Shown: piece after piece, positions 51,847 through 61,612 of the stretch
Layout of the letters: each line of letters opens with the position of its first letter
Position numbering within the stretch: position 1 is the first letter of the stretch
From: Pseudomonas sp. GGS8
GTDB lineage: Bacteria > Pseudomonadota > Gammaproteobacteria > Pseudomonadales > Pseudomonadaceae
Assembly (NCBI RefSeq): GCF_024168645.1
Contig: NZ_JALJWF010000001.1
Location: forward strand, 310,001-374,000
Length of the DNA: 64,000 nucleotides
Direction: 5' to 3'
Made by a program: the position numbers and the translations under genes
The notes under the pieces: model-generated
The model's database searches: none
Told to the model about the DNA's origin: nothing
What the model saw: the letters and a program-made list of their open reading frames with translations, nothing else

Positions 51847-52512
51847 TCAATCCAGCAGGGCCAACGCCTCGGCGGTGCACTCCTGGATGCGGGCCCAGTC
51901 GCCGTTCTTGATCCACTCAGGGTCAAGCATCCAGCTGCCGCCCACGCACATCACGTTTTTCAACGCCATGTAGCTCTTGATGTTGGCCGGGCTGACACCG
52001 CCGGTCGGGCAGAATTTAACTTCGCCGAATGGGCCGCCCAGGGCCTTGATGGCCGCGACGCCGCCGCTGACTTCCGCCGGGAACAACTTGAAGCGGCGAT
52101 AACCCAGGCAATAGCCTTCCATGATGCCGGAGGCGTTGCTGATGCCCGGCAACAGCGGGATCGGGCTGGCGACACTGGCTTCAAGCAGGTCACGGGTGAT
52201 GCCCGGTGTCACGATGAATTGCGAACCGGCGGCTTCGGCAGCGGCCAGCATGCTGCGATCAAGCACCGTACCGGCACCGGTCACCAGCTCTGGACGCTTC
52301 TCGCGCAGGATCTGAATCGCCTTGAGGCCGAACTGCGAACGCAGGGTCACTTCCAGCGCCGTGAGGCCACCGGCTGCCAGGGCGTCGGCCAACGGCAGCA
52401 CGTCCTGTTCACGCGCGATGGTGATCACCGGCAGGATCCGCGCCTTGGCGCAGAGGCTGTCGATCAGGGCAACTTTGTCCGCCATGGAAACGGTCGGGGA
52501 TATGTTTGTCAT
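51847..52512 (-). CDS. eda: KDPG aldolase (KHG/KDPG)
   Basis: 221 residues from the ATG at 52512 (MTNISPTVSMADKVALIDSL) with AAGGATC upstream; a longer start at 52539 would overlap pgl. The Schiff-base Lys is in YRRFKLFPAEVSGGVAAIKA and the catalytic Glu in GGLTALEVTLRSQFG. It cleaves 2-keto-3-deoxy-6-phosphogluconate to pyruvate and glyceraldehyde-3-phosphate. Third gene of zwf-pgl-eda. Confidence 0.95.
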   Translation of the reverse strand: MTNISPTVSMADKVALIDSLCAKARILPVITIAREQDVLPLADALAAGGLTALEVTLRSQFGLKAIQILREKRPELVTGAGTVLDRSMLAAAEAAGSQFIVTPGITRDLLEASVASPIPLLPGISNASGIMEGYCLGYRRFKLFPAEVSGGVAAIKALGGPFGEVKFCPTGGVSPANIKSYMALKNVMCVGGSWMLDPEWIKNGDWARIQECTAEALALLD

Positions 52513-52529
52513 AGCGGCTGATCCTTGGT

Positions 52530-53243
52530 TCATGGGCACCAGTAAATCTCTAACGTAGGTTGCAGAAACGCCCGAATCGGCATGGCGGCGACATCGTCAC
52601 CGGCCAGTGCGGCGCTCAGGGTGGTCAGCTTGGACTGACCGGAAATCGATAGAACGGTGTGCTTGGCCGAAGCCAGCAGCGCGCGACTCATGGTCAGGCG
52701 CTGATGCGGCACGGTCGGCGCCAGCATCGGCCAGCAGCGACGAGTGCCGTCGACCTTCAAGGCATCGGCCAGGTTCGGGCTGTTGGGGAACAGCGACGCG
52801 GTGTGACCGTCGTCGCCCATGCCCAGCACCAGCACGTCGATCGCCGGCAGTTCGGCGAGCAAGCGATCAGCCTGCTCGGCAGCCTGTTCCAGGTTGGCGG
52901 TGGCACTGTAGAGGCTCAGGAACTGGGCCTTGGCCGCCGGGCCTTGCAACAGGTAACGCTTGAGCAAACCGGCATTGCTGTCGGCATGCTCCACCGGCAC
53001 CCAGCGCTCGTCAGCCAGGCTGACTACCACCTTCGACCAGTCCAGCGCCTGCTTGGCCAGGTGCTGGAAAAATGCCACCGGGCTGCGCCCACCGGACACA
53101 ACCAGCGTCGCGGCGCCTTGTGCGGCAATTGCTTCGCTCAGTTGCCTGGCTACCGTCAATGCCAGGCCTTCGGCCAGCAGCACCGGGCTTTTGAACTCAT
53201 GGCCGCTGACGCCCTGAGGCAGTTTCAATTTAGATATCGCCAT
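52530..53243 (-). CDS. pgl: 6-phosphogluconolactonase
   Basis: 237 residues. [20 protein letters not shown] and [20 protein letters not shown] are the two signatures of Pgl (NagB-like fold). The protein hydrolyses 6-phosphogluconolactone made by Zwf. Its start lies 14 bases inside the end of zwf, giving translational coupling, and eda begins 17 bases after its stop. Confidence 0.95.
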   Translation of the reverse strand: MAISKLKLPQGVSGHEFKSPVLLAEGLALTVARQLSEAIAAQGAATLVVSGGRSPVAFFQHLAKQALDWSKVVVSLADERWVPVEHADSNAGLLKRYLLQGPAAKAQFLSLYSATANLEQAAEQADRLLAELPAIDVLVLGMGDDGHTASLFPNSPNLADALKVDGTRRCWPMLAPTVPHQRLTMSRALLASAKHTVLSISGQSKLTTLSAALAGDDVAAMPIRAFLQPTLEIYWCP

Positions 53244-54699
53244 ACCAAGACCTCCCGTCCCGCGTGATCAGTGCAATGGAGCTCATCGGCCCCCAGGACC
53301 CGGCCGCGTAGGGCTTGGGCGCATCACCGGACTTTTTCCACCCGGCGATCAACTGGTCACACCACTTCCACGCGGCTTCGATTTCATCTTTACGGACAAA
53401 CAGGTTCTGATTGCCACGCATCACTTCCAGCAGCAACCGCTCGTAGGCATCGGGAATCCGTGCGCTGCGCCAGGTGTCGGAAAAATTCAGCTGCAACGGA
53501 CCGCTGCGCAGCTGCATGCCCTTGTCCAGGCCTTGTTCTTTGGTCATCACGCGCAAGGAAATGCCTTCGTCCGGTTGCAGGCGGATGATCAGTTTGTTGC
53601 TGATCTGCAAGCGCTGCTCGGGGGCAAAGATGTAGTGCGACGGTTCCTTGAAGTGGATGACGATCTGCGACAGCTTCTGTGGCATGCGTTTGCCGGTGCG
53701 CAGGTAAAACGGCACGCCGGCCCAACGCCAGTTGCGAATGTCGGCACGCAGGGCAACGAAGGTTTCGGTGTCGCTCTGGGTGTTGGAGTTAGGCTCCTCC
53801 AGATACCCCGGCACCGACTTGCCTTCGCTGTGACCGGCGATGTACTGGCCGCGCACCACTTGAGTGGTCAGGCCTTCCGGGCTGATCGGCGCCAGTGCCT
53901 TGAGCACTTTGACTTTCTCGTCGCGGATGCTGTCGGCGGACAGGTCGGCCGGCGGGTCCATGGCGATCAGGCACAGCAACTGCAGCAGGTGATTCTGGAT
54001 CATGTCCCGCAGCTGGCCGGCCTTGTCGAAGTAACCCCAACGGCCTTCGATCCCGACCTGCTCGGCCACGGTGATTTCCACGTGGGAGATGTAATTCTGG
54101 TTCCACTGGGTTTCGAACAGGCTGTTGGCGAAACGCAGGGCGATCAGGTTTTGTACGGTCTCTTTGCCCAGGTAGTGGTCGATGCGGTAGGTGCGATTCT
54201 CCGGGAAGAATTGCGCCACGGCGTCGTTGACCTTGCGCGAGGATTCCAGGTCCGAACCGATGGGTTTTTCCAGCACCACGCGGGTGTTTTCGGTCAGGCC
54301 GACCTTCGACAGGTTCTCGCAAATAGCACCGTAAACCGCCGCCGGCGTGGCGAAGTAAGCAATCACCCGCTGGGCGCTGCCGGCCTGCTCGGCCAGTGCC
54401 ACGTAATCGTCAGCCTTGAGGAAGTCGACGTGCAGGTAGCTCAAACGGGCCAGGAAGCGCTCGAGCACGGCTTCATCCAGCTCTTTGGCGCCTACGTAGC
54501 GGCGCAACTCGGTGGCGATGAACGCCAGGTGCTGTTGCTCGCTGCCAGGTTCACGGGCCAGTGCGATAATGCGCGTATCCTCATGAAGCAGGCCGGCACC
54601 ATCGAGTTGATAAAGGGCAGGAAACAGCTTGCGCAAGGCTAGATCGCCGAGAGCGCCGAACAAGGCAAAGGTGCACGGTTCAACCGTAATCGAAGGCAT
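53230..54699 (-). CDS. zwf: Glucose-6-phosphate 1-dehydrogenase
   Basis: 489 residues. The dinucleotide fold is [20 protein letters not shown] and the active site is [20 protein letters not shown], with the catalytic His in the second domain near [20 protein letters not shown]. It commits glucose-6-phosphate to the Entner-Doudoroff route with NADP. It is the first gene of the operon, divergent from hexR, with the likely HexR operator between them. Confidence 0.96.
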   Translation of the reverse strand: MPSITVEPCTFALFGALGDLALRKLFPALYQLDGAGLLHEDTRIIALAREPGSEQQHLAFIATELRRYVGAKELDEAVLERFLARLSYLHVDFLKADDYVALAEQAGSAQRVIAYFATPAAVYGAICENLSKVGLTENTRVVLEKPIGSDLESSRKVNDAVAQFFPENRTYRIDHYLGKETVQNLIALRFANSLFETQWNQNYISHVEITVAEQVGIEGRWGYFDKAGQLRDMIQNHLLQLLCLIAMDPPADLSADSIRDEKVKVLKALAPISPEGLTTQVVRGQYIAGHSEGKSVPGYLEEPNSNTQSDTETFVALRADIRNWRWAGVPFYLRTGKRMPQKLSQIVIHFKEPSHYIFAPEQRLQISNKLIIRLQPDEGISLRVMTKEQGLDKGMQLRSGPLQLNFSDTWRSARIPDAYERLLLEVMRGNQNLFVRKDEIEAAWKWCDQLIAGWKKSGDAPKPYAAGSWGPMSSIALITRDGRSWYGDI

Positions 54700-54760
54700 G
54701 ATGTTTGTTCTTTTATCAAGTTAAGCTACAAATACCTTTTTTCAAGGCATCACTCAAGGG

Positions 54761-54787
54761 AAAATGTAGTAATAACCACAACATTTT
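54761..54787. promoter_or_regulatory. Probable HexR operator
   Basis: AAAATGTAG, nine bases, CAACATTTT: an inverted repeat with one mismatch, midway between zwf and hexR. HexR sites in Pseudomonas are built on TTGT...ACAA half-sites; TTGT occurs on the minus strand (GTTGTGGTTATTACTACA), an incomplete match. Assignment is an inference from position and symmetry. Confidence 0.6.
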
Positions 54788-54916
54788 CGCAAAATATAGA
54801 TTCCGAGTGGTGGTCGGTCGGAGCCATCAGTAGGATAGGCCACCGTCATGGGCCATATCAAAGGCCCAATTTGCATAGCCGAGCGCTCGTTTGCGCAGGT
54901 GAATCTAGGAACCCAT

Positions 54917-55786
54917 ATGGACCGCGTGCGAAATTTACTGGAACAGATCCAGAATCGCCTTGAAGACCTGAACAAGGCAGAACGCAAAGTCGCCGAAGTG
55001 ATCCTGCTCAACCCACAGCAGGCCACCCGGTTCAGCATCGCCGCCCTCGCCCAAGCCGCGTCAGTCAGTGAGCCGACGGTCAACCGTTTCTGCCGCTCGT
55101 TCGGTGTCAGCGGCTACCCGGAACTGAAACTGCAACTGGCACAGAGCCTGGCCAGTGGCGCTGCGTATGTCAGCCGTGCGGTGGAAGCCGACGACAACCC
55201 CGAGGCTTACACCCAGAAGATCTTCGGCAGCGCCATCGCGTCCCTGGACAGCGCCTGCCAGGCCTTGGACCCGAACCTGATCAGCCGCGCCGTCGACCTG
55301 TTGATTCAGGCCCGGCAGATCCACTTCTTCGGCCTCGGCGCTTCGGCCCCGGTGGCGCTGGATGCGCAGCACAAGTTCTTCCGCTTCAACCTGGCGGTGA
55401 CCGCCCACGCCGATGTGCTGATGCAACGCATGATTGCCTCGGTGGCCCACACCGGCGAATTGTTCGTGATCATTTCCTACACCGGCCGCACCCGCGAACT
55501 GGTGGAAGTGGCGCGCATTGCCCGGGAAAACGGCGCTTCGGTGCTAGGTCTGACCGCCGAGGGTTCACCGCTGGCCAAGGCCAGCACCCTGAGCCTGAAC
55601 ATCCCGTTGCCGGAAGACACCGACATCTATATGCCGATGACGTCGCGGATCATTCAATTGACCGTGCTCGACGTACTGGCCACCGGCATGACCTTGCGCC
55701 GGGGCGTGGATTTCCAGCCGCATTTGCGCAAGATCAAGGAAAGCCTGAACGCCAGTCGGTATCCGATTGGCGATGAATTCAATTAA
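54917..55786 (+). CDS. hexR: HexR, RpiR-family repressor of glucose catabolism
   Basis: 289 residues from the ATG at 54917 ([20 protein letters not shown]) with AGGA upstream. The N-terminal HTH_6 domain ([36 protein letters not shown]) precedes a SIS sugar-phosphate domain ([40 protein letters not shown]). It represses zwf, edd and gap in Pseudomonas and is released by KDPG. Divergent from zwf, which is its classic target. Confidence 0.95.
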   Translation: MDRVRNLLEQIQNRLEDLNKAERKVAEVILLNPQQATRFSIAALAQAASVSEPTVNRFCRSFGVSGYPELKLQLAQSLASGAAYVSRAVEADDNPEAYTQKIFGSAIASLDSACQALDPNLISRAVDLLIQARQIHFFGLGASAPVALDAQHKFFRFNLAVTAHADVLMQRMIASVAHTGELFVIISYTGRTRELVEVARIARENGASVLGLTAEGSPLAKASTLSLNIPLPEDTDIYMPMTSRIIQLTVLDVLATGMTLRRGVDFQPHLRKIKESLNASRYPIGDEFN

Positions 55787-55809
55787 CCCAGGATCTTCAT
55801 TGCCTGTTC

Positions 55810-55913
55810 GGGCCTCATCGCGGGCAAGCCCGCTCCCACAGAAATCTACGGCGCACACAAATCTGTGTTCACTGAATATCCCTGTGGGAGCGGGCTTGCC
55901 CGCGATGAGGCCC
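55810..55913. repeat. REP doublet (REPIN-like)
   Basis: GGGCCTCATCGCGGGCAAGC at the left and its inverted copy ending GCGATGAGGCCC, both arms extended beyond the usual core. Located between hexR and the convergent mutarotase gene. Confidence 0.9.
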
Positions 55914-55936
55914 GGCGCAACACCGCAGATTTTGAG

Positions 55937-56791
55937 CTAAGCCCCCACCCGCGCCTGCAAACTCAAATGTGCCCGCTCCCCCGGCGCCAGGCACAGGCTG
56001 TCGGTGCCGCCGCTGGCTGCTTCCACACAGACGAACTCTGAAATCTCGTTCCAGCTCACGCCCAGCAATGGCCGTGAGCCGGGATGCCAGACCACCGTGT
56101 CCGCATGGTCACCGGTGTCGATACACAGTTCGCGCTGCCAGGCATGGTCCTTAAGCTGCAACTCACCGTCATGCTGGAACACGCGCTGACAACCACCGTC
56201 GACCCGCAACTCACCTTCCTGCTGGCAAACCTGGCGGTTCAATTGATCATAACCTTGCGCGCCGTCGAGCCCAGACAGCGCTATCTCACCGACATCGCCA
56301 ATACGCCAATAGGCGTGCAGCGCCTGGCTCAACTGGCACGGCATGTCGTCCTGATGCTCGGTGCTCAGGTGCAAATCCATGCGTTCGCCCAAGTGCGCAT
56401 GCAAATCCACTTGCCAATCGCACAGCTGTAACTGCCAATGCAGGTGCACGCCTTCGTCGTCACTGCTGCTGTCGAGTAACTTCCAATCGAGCAGGCGCGC
56501 CCAACCATGGGACGGCCAGGCGTTTTCGCTGGGATGGCGGCCGTACCACGGCCAGCACACCGGCACACCGCCGCGAATCGCACCGACGTGCGGCCATTTC
56601 GCCGCGCACCACAGCCAGGGTTTCTGGTCCTTTGGCTGAAAGTGCAACAACTGCGCGCCCTGACGACTGAACACCGCCTGACACAGCGGATGGTCGATCA
56701 CCAGCACGTCGCGCATCTGATAGCGCTCCCACGCAAACACCGGACGTTCGCGCAAGGACTTGAAGAAGCGTTGTAGCGGATGCTCAAGCAT
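55937..56791 (-). CDS. D-hexose-6-phosphate mutarotase
   Basis: 284 residues of the YeaD/aldose-1-epimerase fold: LFKWTPK-like region is PKDQKPWLWCAAKWPHVGAI, RGGVPVCWPWYGRHPSENAW and PSHGWARLLDWKLLDSSSDD hold the binding Arg and His, and TVVWHPGSRPLLGVSWNEIS precedes the terminal Glu region. It interconverts alpha and beta glucose-6-phosphate anomers, speeding entry to Zwf. Downstream of oprB in the glucose cluster, with a terminator between. Confidence 0.9.
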   Translation of the reverse strand: MLEHPLQRFFKSLRERPVFAWERYQMRDVLVIDHPLCQAVFSRQGAQLLHFQPKDQKPWLWCAAKWPHVGAIRGGVPVCWPWYGRHPSENAWPSHGWARLLDWKLLDSSSDDEGVHLHWQLQLCDWQVDLHAHLGERMDLHLSTEHQDDMPCQLSQALHAYWRIGDVGEIALSGLDGAQGYDQLNRQVCQQEGELRVDGGCQRVFQHDGELQLKDHAWQRELCIDTGDHADTVVWHPGSRPLLGVSWNEISEFVCVEAASGGTDSLCLAPGERAHLSLQARVGA

Positions 56792-56840
56792 GTACCACGG
56801 TCCTGAAAATCATCTGTCACCCGAGGGTGCGCCGCCCCCC

Positions 56841-56870
56841 AAAAAAAAGCGGACAGCCTTGGCCATCCGC
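56841..56870 (-). terminator. Terminator downstream of oprB
   Basis: On the minus strand GCGGATGGCCAAGGCTGTCCGC then eight T residues, 39 bases past the oprB stop and before the mutarotase ATG. Confidence 0.85.
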
Positions 56871-56908
56871 AAATATGCGCACATAGAGAGGAGCTTATCG
56901 CAACAGCG

Positions 56909-58255
56909 TTAGAACACCGACTGAATTTTCAGGCCGGCGACCAGCGCGTTATCAACTTCATCCACACCACCCGGGTGAGTGATGTATTGCAGGTTAGGAC
57001 GCACCGTCAGCCAGTTGGTAACGTGGAAACCATAGTTGATCTCGTAGTTGTACTCGGTGCTGCGCAGTGGCGAGAACAGCGGATCGTTGTAGTCGGTGAC
57101 ATCATTGGCGGCGTTGACCAGCTCGGCGTTTTTCTTCACGTCATCGTTGACATGGATACGGGAGAAACCGATCCCGACGTCGTCTTTTGGACGCGCATCG
57201 AACGGGCCCTTGTAAACAAACATCAGCGACTGGTAGTTGTCGACGAAGTTGGTGTCCTTGTCGTGGAAGGTGGCGTTGGCCGCGATGTTCAGACCGCGCG
57301 AAGCATCACCGTTGTGGGTGGTGAGTTGTTGCTGCGCCACGAACCAGTAACCGTGCTTGCTGTCATGGCTGCGATAGGCGTTGCCGGTGGTCGCTGCATC
57401 ATTGCCGTTGTCGTCTTTACGCACGTCATTGGCGTCGGCCGTGCTCTTGTAGTAACCGACACGGTATTCGCCCGGCAGGTTGTTGACCTTCGGCGTCCAG
57501 ACCAATTCAACCGGCAAAACGGTGCCCTTGGTACCGCTGCCGCTGAGCTTGAAGCCGTTACCGTGCTCCAGTTGCGATGGGTTCTGGTTGTACGCGCCGA
57601 TCTGCGCATAGAACTCAGGCGTGATGTTGTACTTCACGCGAACCGCTGCCTGCATGACCGGCCAGTTGTACCAGATACCGGTGGCCCAGTTACCCGCCTG
57701 GGAACCGCAGAATGCCAGGTTCTGGAATTCGCAAGGGAAGGTGTTGAAGTCTTCGCCTTCGCCGAAGTAGCCGGCCTTGACGTCCAGTTTCCCGTCGAGG
57801 AACTGGTGCTTGATCCACAATTGGGTCAGACGGACCATGTGGCCACGGCCGTAGACTTCCTGGGAGGAACTCAAGGTGCCGGCACGCGGGTCGCCGACAC
57901 GGTCATTGGAGATGTTCTGACCGTTACGGTTGGTGAGCTGGATCTTGGCCTGGGTGTTATCCCAGCCCCACAGCTTTTGCAGGTCCAGCGCCACGCCCAG
58001 ACCAAACTGGTCGGCGTAACGCGCCGTTTTGTCGCTGTTGTAGCCGCCATGCAGGTTGGCGCCCACTTCACCGACGTAGTCGGCCTTGATGTCGATACCT
58101 TGCTCGATCAGCTTGGTCCGCTCGCCACCCCAGTCACCGGTCATCCACTGCGAATCGGCGCTGAACGCGTCAGCCGCGTGCACACTGCCGGCCAGCATCA
58201 TCGCCGCAACCGCTGACAATTGGCAGATCAGCTGAGCGTTGTTGTTCTTCTTCAT
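56909..58255 (-). CDS. oprB: Glucose-selective carbohydrate porin OprB
   Basis: 448 residues with the signal peptide MKKNNNAQLICQLSAVAAMM, cleaved near VHA. Mature OprB features: DSQWMTGDWGGERTKLIEQG, then ANLHGGYNSDKTARYADQFG, a beta-barrel rich in aromatic girdle residues and ending ...AGLKIQSVF with a terminal Phe. It admits glucose across the outer membrane. GAGG before the ATG supports the start. Expected to respond to glucose with gtsABCD, from which it is separated by a repeat cluster. Confidence 0.94.
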   Translation of the reverse strand: MKKNNNAQLICQLSAVAAMMLAGSVHAADAFSADSQWMTGDWGGERTKLIEQGIDIKADYVGEVGANLHGGYNSDKTARYADQFGLGVALDLQKLWGWDNTQAKIQLTNRNGQNISNDRVGDPRAGTLSSSQEVYGRGHMVRLTQLWIKHQFLDGKLDVKAGYFGEGEDFNTFPCEFQNLAFCGSQAGNWATGIWYNWPVMQAAVRVKYNITPEFYAQIGAYNQNPSQLEHGNGFKLSGSGTKGTVLPVELVWTPKVNNLPGEYRVGYYKSTADANDVRKDDNGNDAATTGNAYRSHDSKHGYWFVAQQQLTTHNGDASRGLNIAANATFHDKDTNFVDNYQSLMFVYKGPFDARPKDDVGIGFSRIHVNDDVKKNAELVNAANDVTDYNDPLFSPLRSTEYNYEINYGFHVTNWLTVRPNLQYITHPGGVDEVDNALVAGLKIQSVF

Positions 58256-58348
58256 CCCTACATCCTCGTTTTATTGTTATTAACTGTTTTTATCTAACGC
58301 GGTTTACATCGATTGCGACGGATGTCTCCACCCGCCACGAATCCCCCC

Positions 58349-58510
58349 TGTGGGAGCGGGCTTGTGGCGAGGGGGCTTGCCCCCGTTCGACTGCGAAGCA
58401 GTCGTAAACCGGTCGCTGCTTTCTAATTCAAGATCGCGGTGACCGGTTTCAGGGGTGCTTCGCACCCCAACGGGGGCAAGCCCCCTCGCCACAAAAGCTC
58501 GCTCCCACAT
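58349..58510. repeat. Nested repeat: type-2 element inside REP doublet
   Basis: An outer pair (CTGTGGGAGCGGGCTT at 58349-58364, AAGCTCGCTCCCACATTT from 58495) belongs to the REP family. Between them at 58362-58494 lies a full type-2 repeat (TTGTGGCGAGGGGGCTTGCC ... CAAGCCCCCTCGCCACAA). This suggests one repeat moved into the other. Between oprB and gtsD on the same strand. Confidence 0.85.
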
Positions 58511-58519
58511 TTTTAATTT

Positions 58520-59680
58520 TCAGCGGCCTTTGAACTGGGCCACGTTGGCGCTGTGAGCTTCGGGTTTTGGCAGGCCGGCAACGCCCAGGCGCTCACCGGT
58601 CTTGGCATCGAACAGCAGCACTTTCGATGGATCGAATTGCAGCGTCAGGGTCTCGCCCGCGGCCGGTGCGACGTCCGGTGCCAGACGGCAGCAGACCTTG
58701 GTATCGTTGAGATTGACGAATACCAGGGTGTCGGGACCGGTCGGTTCGGTGACCTGCACTTCGGCGCGAATGGTCGGCAGGCCGTTGGCTTCGCCGTTCG
58801 CCAGCACGATCTGCTCCGGGCGCATGCCGAGGATCACTTCGCGGTCTTCGAGCCCGGCATCCTGCATGCCCAGCGGCAATTCGCAGCGCGCCTGACCGCT
58901 GTCGAGCAGCGCCAACAGACGGCCGTCCTTGCGTTGCAAACGCAGGGGAATGAAGTTCATCGGCGGCGAACCGATGAAGCTCGCCACGAACAGGTTGGCC
59001 GGGTTGTTGTAGATGTCTTTCGGCGTACCGAACTGCTGGATGATCCCGTCCTTCATCACCGCCACTTTGTCGCCCAGGGTCATCGCTTCGATCTGGTCGT
59101 GGGTCACGTAGACCGTGGTGGTTTTCAGGCGCTGGTGCATCAGTTTCATTTCGGTGCGCATCTCGACCCGCAGCTTGGCGTCGAGGTTGGACAGCGGTTC
59201 GTCGAACAGGTAGATCTTCGGCCGCCGCGCCAATGCCCGGCCCATGGCCACGCGCTGTTGCTGACCACCGGAGAGTTGACCCGGCTTGCGGTTGAGCAGG
59301 TGTTCGATTTGCAGCAGCTTGGCCACGCGAGCGACTTCTTCGTCGATTTCGGCGGTCGGCATTTTGCGGATCTTCAAACCGAACGCGATGTTTTCGCGCA
59401 CGCTCATGGTCGGGTACAGCGCGTAGGACTGGAACACCATGGCGATGTCGCGGTCTTTGGGGCTCATGCCGCTGACGTCCTGGTCACCGATCATGATCGC
59501 GCCGCCGGTGATGGTCTCAAGGCCGGCGATGCAATTCATCAGGGTCGATTTACCGCAACCCGAAGGTCCCACAAGAATCAGGAATTCACCGTCCTTGATC
59601 GACAGCTCGATGTTCTTGAGGGTGTCCGGCAGGCCGGGGCCATAGGTTTTGTTTACATTGCGAAGTTCGAGCGTAGCCAT
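58520..59680 (-). CDS. gtsD: Glucose ABC transporter ATP-binding protein
   Basis: 386 residues. Walker A is LVGPSGCGKSTLMNCIAGLE, the signature is RKPGQLSGGQQQRVAMGRAL, and Walker B is KIYLFDEPLSNLDAKLRVEM. The C-terminal 130 residues form the MalK/UgpC-type OB/TOBE regulatory region (GMRPEQIVLANGEANGLPTI). It powers glucose uptake with GtsB and GtsC. Three bases separate it from gtsC. Confidence 0.94.
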   Translation of the reverse strand: MATLELRNVNKTYGPGLPDTLKNIELSIKDGEFLILVGPSGCGKSTLMNCIAGLETITGGAIMIGDQDVSGMSPKDRDIAMVFQSYALYPTMSVRENIAFGLKIRKMPTAEIDEEVARVAKLLQIEHLLNRKPGQLSGGQQQRVAMGRALARRPKIYLFDEPLSNLDAKLRVEMRTEMKLMHQRLKTTTVYVTHDQIEAMTLGDKVAVMKDGIIQQFGTPKDIYNNPANLFVASFIGSPPMNFIPLRLQRKDGRLLALLDSGQARCELPLGMQDAGLEDREVILGMRPEQIVLANGEANGLPTIRAEVQVTEPTGPDTLVFVNLNDTKVCCRLAPDVAPAAGETLTLQFDPSKVLLFDAKTGERLGVAGLPKPEAHSANVAQFKGR

Positions 59681-59682
59681 GA

Positions 59683-60528
59683 TTACCCCTTGACTGCGCC
59701 GGCCGTCAGCCCGCGCACGAAATACTTACCTGCGACCACATAGACCAGCAGGGTCGGAAGCCCGGCGATCATCGCCGCCGCCATATCAACGTTGTATTCC
59801 TTGGCCCCGGTACTGGTGTTGACCAAGTTGTTCAACGCCACCGTAATGGGTTGCGAGTCACCGCTTGAGAACACCACGCCGAACAGGAAGTCGTTCCAGA
59901 TCTGAGTGAACTGCCAGATCAGGCAGACCATGATGATCGGGGTGGACATCGGCAGGATGATCAAGCGGAAGATGGTGAAGAACCCCGCGCCATCGAGCCG
60001 CGCCGCCTTCACCAGCGCATCGGGAACGCTGACGTAGTAGTTACGGAAAAACAGCGTGGTGAACGCCAGGCCGTAGACCACGTGCACGAACACCAGGCCT
60101 GTCGTTGTGCTGGCCAGGCCCATCTTGCCGAGGGTGAACGAGGCCGGCAGCAGGACCGTCTGGAATGGCAGGAAGCAACCGAACAGCAGCAGGCCGAAGA
60201 ACAACTGCGACCCGCGAAAGCGCCACATCGACAGCACATAGCCGTTCAACGCACCGATGGCCGTGGAGATCATTACCGCCGGAACGGTGATCTTGATCGA
60301 GTTCCAGAAGTACCCGTCAACCGTGCCCCAGGCCTTGACCCAGCCAATACCGCTGACCACGGTCGGCCAGCTCAGCAGGTTGCCGGAGTTGATGTCTTCA
60401 GGCGTCTTGAAACTGGTCAACAGCATGACCACCAGCGGTATCAGGTACAGGAATACCGCAAGGATCAGCACGCCATAGATCGCGATGCGACTCAGACTGA
60501 TGGCAGGTTTGGCAGCAAAACTAGTCAT
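59683..60528 (-). CDS. gtsC: Glucose ABC transporter permease
   Basis: 281 residues, six transmembrane helices, with the EAA loop DALVKAARLDGAGFFTIFRL (contacts the ATPase). First helix LSRIAIYGVLILAVFLYLIP. MalG-like. It overlaps gtsB by eight bases (ATG inside gtsB's end), giving translational coupling. Inner membrane. Confidence 0.93.
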   Translation of the reverse strand: MTSFAAKPAISLSRIAIYGVLILAVFLYLIPLVVMLLTSFKTPEDINSGNLLSWPTVVSGIGWVKAWGTVDGYFWNSIKITVPAVMISTAIGALNGYVLSMWRFRGSQLFFGLLLFGCFLPFQTVLLPASFTLGKMGLASTTTGLVFVHVVYGLAFTTLFFRNYYVSVPDALVKAARLDGAGFFTIFRLIILPMSTPIIMVCLIWQFTQIWNDFLFGVVFSSGDSQPITVALNNLVNTSTGAKEYNVDMAAAMIAGLPTLLVYVVAGKYFVRGLTAGAVKG

Positions 60529-61429
60529 GACGTTTGGCCCTCAGCTCGGAGTACAGGTAAGGCACGATGATCGCGAGAATCGCACCGAGCATCAGAATCG
60601 CACTGGCCGAGCCCATGCCCATCTGGCCGCGACTGAAGGTGAAGGAATACATGAACATCGCAGGCAGATCGGAGGAATAACCCGGGCCACCGGCGGTCAT
60701 TGCCGCCACCAGGTCGAAACTCTTGATAGCGATGTGGGCCAGGATCATCACTGCACTGAAGAACACCGGGCGCAGGCTCGGCAACACCACTTTCAGGTAG
60801 ATGCGCGGCATGCTCGCACCATCGATCTGGGCAGCACGGATGATCGATTGATCAACGCCTCGCAGACCGGCGAGGAACATCGCCATGATAAAGCCCGAGG
60901 CTTGCCATACCGCCGCGATCACCAGGCAGTACACAACGCGATCCGGATCGATCAACCAGTCCAGGCGAAAGCCTTCCCAGCCCCAGTCACGCAGCAATTT
61001 GTCCAGGCCCATGCCCGGGTTGAGCAGCCACTTCCAGGCGGTACCGGTGACGATCATCGAAAGCGCCATCGGGTACAGGTAAATGGTGCGAATGAAACCT
61101 TCACGACGAATGCGCTGATCAAGAAACACCGCCAGCAACACACCGATCACCAGGGTGATGCCAATGAACATGCCGCCGAAAAGCGCCAGGTTCTTGCTCG
61201 CTACCCACCAACGATCGTTGTCGAACAGCCGCTGGTACTGCGCCAGACCCGCCCATTTGTAAGTCGGCAGGAAAGTCGAAGTGGTGAACGACAGGACGAA
61301 GGTCCACAGGATATAGCCATAGAACCCCACCAAAACAATGAACATGCTCGGCGCCAGCACCAGCTTGGGGAGCCAGCGCTGCAGTGCATCGAACGGCGAG
61401 GCCTTGCTGAACACAGCAACAGAACTCAT
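60521..61429 (-). CDS. gtsB: Glucose ABC transporter permease
   Basis: 302 residues, six or so transmembrane helices. The EAA loop is QSIIRAAQIDGASMPRIYLK, and the N-terminal region FLPTYKWAGLAQYQRLFDND is the usual loop of MalF-type permeases. It forms the channel with GtsC. It is the second gene of the operon; between it and gtsA lies a 183-base gap with a nested repeat. Confidence 0.93.
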   Translation of the reverse strand: MSSVAVFSKASPFDALQRWLPKLVLAPSMFIVLVGFYGYILWTFVLSFTTSTFLPTYKWAGLAQYQRLFDNDRWWVASKNLALFGGMFIGITLVIGVLLAVFLDQRIRREGFIRTIYLYPMALSMIVTGTAWKWLLNPGMGLDKLLRDWGWEGFRLDWLIDPDRVVYCLVIAAVWQASGFIMAMFLAGLRGVDQSIIRAAQIDGASMPRIYLKVVLPSLRPVFFSAVMILAHIAIKSFDLVAAMTAGGPGYSSDLPAMFMYSFTFSRGQMGMGSASAILMLGAILAIIVPYLYSELRAKRHD

Positions 61430-61470
61430 GGGAAGATCCAGTACGAAGAGAAAGGATTACAAGCGCTTTC

Positions 61471-61594
61471 CCTTGTGGGAGCGGGCTTCTGTGGGAGCTG
61501 GCTTGCCTGCGATGGCATCACCTCAGTGCAACTGATAAACCGAGGTGTCTGCATCGCGGGCAAGCCCGGCTCCCACAAAATCCCTCCCACAAGG
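61471..61594. repeat. Nested or double REP in the gtsA-gtsB gap
   Basis: Outer arms CCTTGTGGGAGCGGGCTT and TCCCTCCCACAAGG enclose a complete inner doublet (CTGTGGGAGCTGGCTTGCCT ... GCGGGCAAGCCCGGCTCCCA). It lies inside an operon on the transcribed strand between gtsA and gtsB. Confidence 0.82.
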
Positions 61595-61612
61595 AGGATG
61601 CGCAGCTAACGG

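Noticed and set aside
56975..58216. 413-codon plus-strand frame opposite oprB
   Set aside because: Shadow of the porin gene; Val/Gly-rich with no recognisable domain.
3713..61594. Repeated palindromes considered as a CRISPR array
   Set aside because: The repeats are scattered at kilobase distances, occur as inverted doublets, and have no regular spacers or cas genes; they are REP-type intergenic elements.
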